From positions 41,207 to 80,832 of the forward strand of contig PDIM01010461.1 of assembly GCA_002811675.1 (NCBI GenBank): a DNA stretch of 39,626 nt, read 5' to 3'. Shown piece after piece: positions 36,454-39,626 of this stretch. The notes under the pieces were generated by a model, which was not told the origin of the DNA, did not search any database, and saw only the letters and a program-made list of their open reading frames with translations. This DNA comes from Ichthyosporea sp. XGB-2017a. Its lineage: Eukaryota; Opisthokonta; Ichthyosporea. Made by a program: the position numbers and the translations under genes. The stretch's first letter is position 1; every line of letters begins with the position of its first letter.

Positions 36454-38019
36454 ATGGCTTCGCGTATATTGGTGATTCTTTTAATTGCGCTTACTAGCAC
36501 CAGCGCATCTCTGGTATGTGGATTGCCAGTGGCCACACTACCAGACCAGATGATGGGCGTATCTTCTTCCGGGGATGGAAGTAATAGTCAAGCCACCATC
36601 CTTTCCCAGTTCACCCAAATGGACCGCCCATATCCCTCTGCGGGCACCTCCAGCGACGCCGAATGGGACATATTCATGGTGATGGATTCTGCCATTGCTA
36701 ACAGTAATTTTGCAAGTATGCACGCGGCCCCACAGACGTATGATATGCTGAGGAATCTCTATTACAAGGATTGTGACACTCCTGTCAGTGACTGGTACTA
36801 TCCCAATGGCACCTGCTTCATTGTCAACGTGACTTTATCCTCACCGGTGTTGCAACTAGACACAGACGGGGAGACCCTGGATCTCGTTATGAACGCTACA
36901 GCCGGGGAATGTATATTGGCAGAGCCAGGGGTAAACAATACTATTGATCTTACAGGGGCACAGTTTATGTTTGATGTGGCATTATCGCAGGTGGAGTTGA
37001 CTGCGGAAAATAGCACAATGGTTTTTGTAAATACCACAGGCTCCACATGCTCTGTACAGTCAAGCAACATAACAAACCCGAATTTTGCTTCTGCTATTAA
37101 TGAGGAGATGGCTTCCGCCTTTCAGAACACCTCCACAGAAAACACGTACCCCTTTGTTACCTATAACCAGACAATAGGGGAAGATATGAATGCCATGTTG
37201 GTCCCTACCTATTTCGAGATGGAGGTCTTTACTTCAGAATATGGAGATACCTATGTTGCATTCTTCATCATGACCCAAGGAAGACAAGCCCCCAGTAGCA
37301 AGTATCTGGACTCGGGACTGCTTTACATGGCGGAGGGCAGTAACGTTTTTATGCTTGTGTCAAATAATATGGTGGCAACCGAAGTTATTCCTACATCTAT
37401 GAACTCAAACTTCACTTACACAGTTGAAAATAGCACTTCCTCATCGGGATATGGATATAAGACCCTATCAGGGTCATACGAAACAGGCATTGAGTTTGAA
37501 GCAACTAAAAGTGCCTCACAAGAATGGGGTAGTTGCGATTTAGGGTCCACTGTCACATACGACGTTGACCTGAAGACATTCTCCGTTAAGTCAATTGGGA
37601 GTACACCAACAAGTGACGTGATTATCACTGGCCTTGATCAATCCTTTCAGTTTGGGTGGTGCAGCACTAATGGATTGCCAGAGCAGACAACATCAACTCT
37701 AGCTTACACTGTAACGTCCACCTACACTGCAAATGGTGGAAATGTTGTTGGAAATATAGCAGTCTCCAATTCTAATAACTTCCCCACTTCAGGAGGGGCG
37801 GCAGGAGCTATTACGGGTACTACTGGGGAAGGCTCTGCACAAGATGTACTCAAAGACTCCACTTCTTCTATCAATGCTGCATTGGATGGGTCTCTTGTCT
37901 CCACAGTGTTTAACATATATGCAGATGAGCAGGTCCTGTTTGGCCCTGTTGAAGGCTTTAACGTTACGGGAGTCTACTTCATGTATGATATGGTGATATT
38001 TGGTAATGTAAACATCTGA
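36454..38019 (+). CDS. Secreted glycoprotein, family B member 2 (unrecognised)
   Basis: 521 residues, one exon, ATG 36454. The signal peptide is about 1-23 (ILVILLIALTSTSASLVCG). Conserved with member 1: RPYPS (58-62), EWDI, YDMLR (96-100), DCDTPVSDWYYPNGTC (Cys107 and Cys121), DLTGAQF, TYPF, an ExF.....ED-type central strand region, and FNIYADEQVLFGP with YDMVIFGNVN at the end. Gly/Ser/Thr-rich near 430-460. Many N-glycosylation sites and no anchor at either end. Identity to member 1 looks near 30% by eye. Two AATAAA signals follow the stop within 25 bases. Secreted, function unknown; not similar to family A by eye. Confidence 0.72.
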   Translation: MASRILVILLIALTSTSASLVCGLPVATLPDQMMGVSSSGDGSNSQATILSQFTQMDRPYPSAGTSSDAEWDIFMVMDSAIANSNFASMHAAPQTYDMLRNLYYKDCDTPVSDWYYPNGTCFIVNVTLSSPVLQLDTDGETLDLVMNATAGECILAEPGVNNTIDLTGAQFMFDVALSQVELTAENSTMVFVNTTGSTCSVQSSNITNPNFASAINEEMASAFQNTSTENTYPFVTYNQTIGEDMNAMLVPTYFEMEVFTSEYGDTYVAFFIMTQGRQAPSSKYLDSGLLYMAEGSNVFMLVSNNMVATEVIPTSMNSNFTYTVENSTSSSGYGYKTLSGSYETGIEFEATKSASQEWGSCDLGSTVTYDVDLKTFSVKSIGSTPTSDVIITGLDQSFQFGWCSTNGLPEQTTSTLAYTVTSTYTANGGNVVGNIAVSNSNNFPTSGGAAGAITGTTGEGSAQDVLKDSTSSINAALDGSLVSTVFNIYADEQVLFGPVEGFNVTGVYFMYDMVIFGNVNI

Positions 38020-38858
38020 ATGAAGAAATAAAGCGAATAAACCTCTTGAATTATGACAACAAAAGATGTACTGACTTGTTGCTTCAAACGTGAATGATCT
38101 ACATAGTAGGAATATCTACTCAGAATTCCCAAATGGAAATGATTGAGATTCGCTTGGTCACACTTTATGATACCAGTCACGTTTGAAACCAACACTTCAA
38201 ATCTAACAAATTATCAGTGAATTTTATCCAGTAATCGAGCAAGGCAATTCTCTTTTGAAGTCTGAACAAGTCTGAACCATAGACTATTGTTCAGTGGTGC
38301 TCTGTTCTTTTTTTCTATCAAATAGGGCAGTGGGCACAGACTACAGATTTGAGCATAACTCAACTGATGAACCGAGTGGGTATGTTTTGTAAGTGTTGGG
38401 GATGTTTTGCATCAAGTTTGTAGTTGTTGTTGCATATAAACTCTGAATATTTAGATTCCTTATTAGAGCCTGCAAACATAATTCGCGAATTTCCCGGTGC
38501 TAATAGGAAGGTGTTGATCACTACAAAGGATTGAGTATTGACGCAAAAAGAAGCTAATATATGTTGGATATATTTGAGAGAGAACTCAGGACATCTGAGG
38601 AATTGTTTAGTGCTGAGCTCTTTTCTTTTGAGTGTATGAAAGTCAATTTCAAATTGACATACGCTTTCTACTGCTTTGCAGAGGTAGCCGTGTGGTGTAC
38701 GAGGACTTGGCTGAATTGGCCTAACTTCAAGCTTCTTTGAGCTATAATTTTGTACTGATAAAATACTTTTATTGTTCATAGGTCACACCGCCACAGATAT
38801 CACCTTGACACAGAGCGCTCTACTGTTTTTAAAATAGCTTTACGGTCTCTAACGCAAG
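38020..38858. other. Intergenic region between family B member 2 and the right-edge gene
   Basis: AATAAA signals at 38027-38032 and 38036-38041 (+) end the family B gene. The rest is AT-rich. A minus-strand ATG frame at 38360-38779 (139 residues, several Cys and Lys, no hydrophobic segment) lies 80 bases beyond the right-edge gene. It resembles nothing and may be chance or a fast-evolving small gene. Confidence 0.4.
38027..38041 (+). terminator. Tandem AATAAA signals of family B gene 2
   Basis: Two perfect AATAAA copies (38027-38032 and 38036-38041) directly follow the TGA stop at 38017-38019. Confidence 0.55.
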
Positions 38859-39626
38859 CTACAGTAGGATAGTTTTAGAGCATCCGGGATATTTGTAGAC
38901 ATCCATCTCCCCATCTTTGGTACCAAAGTATTGAAATCTTAAAAATACTTTGAGACCATGGGACAAGCATTCCTTGTCGGTATTTTCGTCGAAGAAGTAA
39001 TGGGAACTTTCACTCGCACAGGAAAACATCTGATTCTGGTAGCTCCTTTCAGGAGCCATTACTTGACATTTTTGCATTTCACCTGTCATGTATCTTTGGC
39101 CGGGAAATAAACAGCCAGTGCCATCTCTTGGATAGCTAGGCGTTCCTTCAATTGTTACCACCTCTACAGAGGATTTCGCCTTTGGATTAATAGAGAAGAA
39201 AGGCATATGAAACTCGTCGGACGGGGGAATAACCCCGTCTGAATAATGACAGTCGAATGATACTCTCCCCAGTTTCCTTGTTGCGTGGTTAAACGGACCA
39301 ACACACCCAACGACACTCCCATTTTTAGAATGGTCGGGTCTGGTGAATACGTCAATTGAGATTCCAGGACCTGTGGACCAGTTCATGTAGGTAGCAGCAA
39401 GGTGAATGCCGACTCGTGGAATGAATGTGTTTGCTCTCACAACATAATCACTGTATTCTTTTGCCATTTCGGCGAGGAACACTACAATTTGCGTAGATGA
39501 AGGAAGTCCCTTTCCACTATTTTTCCAGCTTTTACCTTCCACTTCATTACCCCACTTAAGCATATCAAGCATAGTAACTCCTTTTGGTCCTGTCACCTGG
39601 TACGGGCCATCTTCAGATTGCTCACA
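38859..39626 (-). CDS. Unrecognised Cys-containing protein, 5' end beyond the window
   Basis: The minus-strand frame is open to the last base of the window and ends at TAG 38861-38859, giving at least the C-terminal 255 residues. No start is visible. The visible part has spaced cysteines (GCVGPF, FDCHYSDG, GCLFPG, KCQVM, FSCASE, ECLSHG, GCSKT), few hydrophobic runs and N-glycosylation-type sites, so an extracellular or lumenal domain with disulfides is likely. It has a mix of beta-type segments (STGPGISIDVF, GLKVFLRFQYF). It lies next to the secreted families but shares none of their signature blocks. No family is recognised. Confidence 0.6.
   Translation of the reverse strand, partial: CEQSEDGPYQVTGPKGVTMLDMLKWGNEVEGKSWKNSGKGLPSSTQIVVFLAEMAKEYSDYVVRANTFIPRVGIHLAATYMNWSTGPGISIDVFTRPDHSKNGSVVGCVGPFNHATRKLGRVSFDCHYSDGVIPPSDEFHMPFFSINPKAKSSVEVVTIEGTPSYPRDGTGCLFPGQRYMTGEMQKCQVMAPERSYQNQMFSCASESSHYFFDENTDKECLSHGLKVFLRFQYFGTKDGEMDVYKYPGCSKTILL

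Noticed and set aside
38360-38779. 139-residue minus-strand ATG frame
   Set aside because: No recognisable motif, no hydrophobic or repeat features, in an AT-rich intergenic stretch; kept only as a note in the gap description.

Overview
This is a window of eukaryotic nuclear DNA, probably from a unicellular organism. Every recognisable protein is eukaryotic: CLEC16A, UFM1, a Mediator-11 candidate, TMEM18, PRELI/SLMO, CHMP3/VPS24, STK33, GILT and a receptor guanylyl cyclase. Introns are short GT-AG introns (75-246 bases in the models given) and occur only in four small genes. Reading frames of 2-4 kb are uninterrupted, and AATAAA-type signals follow many stops. TAA, TAG and TGA all act as stops, so the code looks standard. 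The kinase-homology and cyclase domains of the receptor closely resemble animal natriuretic-peptide-type cyclases. That makes an opisthokont or holozoan relative possible, but the species cannot be fixed from this sequence.

Left half (1-18.2 kb), housekeeping genes: CLEC16A-like endosome/mitophagy protein (+, 441-3767); UFM1 (+, two exons, 4125-4628), tail-to-tail with a dithiol glutaredoxin (-, 4983-5273); a four-exon small protein that best fits Mediator subunit 11 (-, 6046-6848); TMEM18 (+, three exons, 7284-8210); PRELI/SLMO lipid-transfer protein (-, 8903-9430), divergent from CHMP3/VPS24 (+, 11237-11866) across a 1.8 kb gap; an STK33-like kinase (-, 12162-13745); a type II membrane GT-A-like glycosyltransferase (+, 15518-16789); and a three-exon GILT-type thiol reductase (-, 16965-18129).

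Right half (18.6-39.6 kb), signalling and secreted genes. A 726-residue protein combines a formin GBD/FH3-like motif with a DUF4384-like domain (-, 18636-20816). It lies just downstream of a 1367-residue receptor guanylyl cyclase (-, 20969-25072). That receptor's ectodomain is a bacterial-type BMP/PnrA nucleoside-binding domain followed by Kelch repeats. Then come four intronless genes for secreted, N-glycosylation-rich proteins. They belong to two unrecognised families, each present as a head-to-head pair: family A (25482-28841 - and 29804-33202 +) and family B (33794-35473 - and 36454-38019 +). An unrecognised cysteine-containing frame, open at its 5' end, runs off the right edge (38859-39626, -).

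The most novel items are the BMP-Kelch-guanylyl cyclase receptor, the two divergent paralogue pairs (one member carries a glycine-rich hydrophobic helix-like segment that its partner lacks), and the GBD/FH3-like plus DUF4384-like protein beside the receptor. A functional link among these neighbours is only inferred from proximity.
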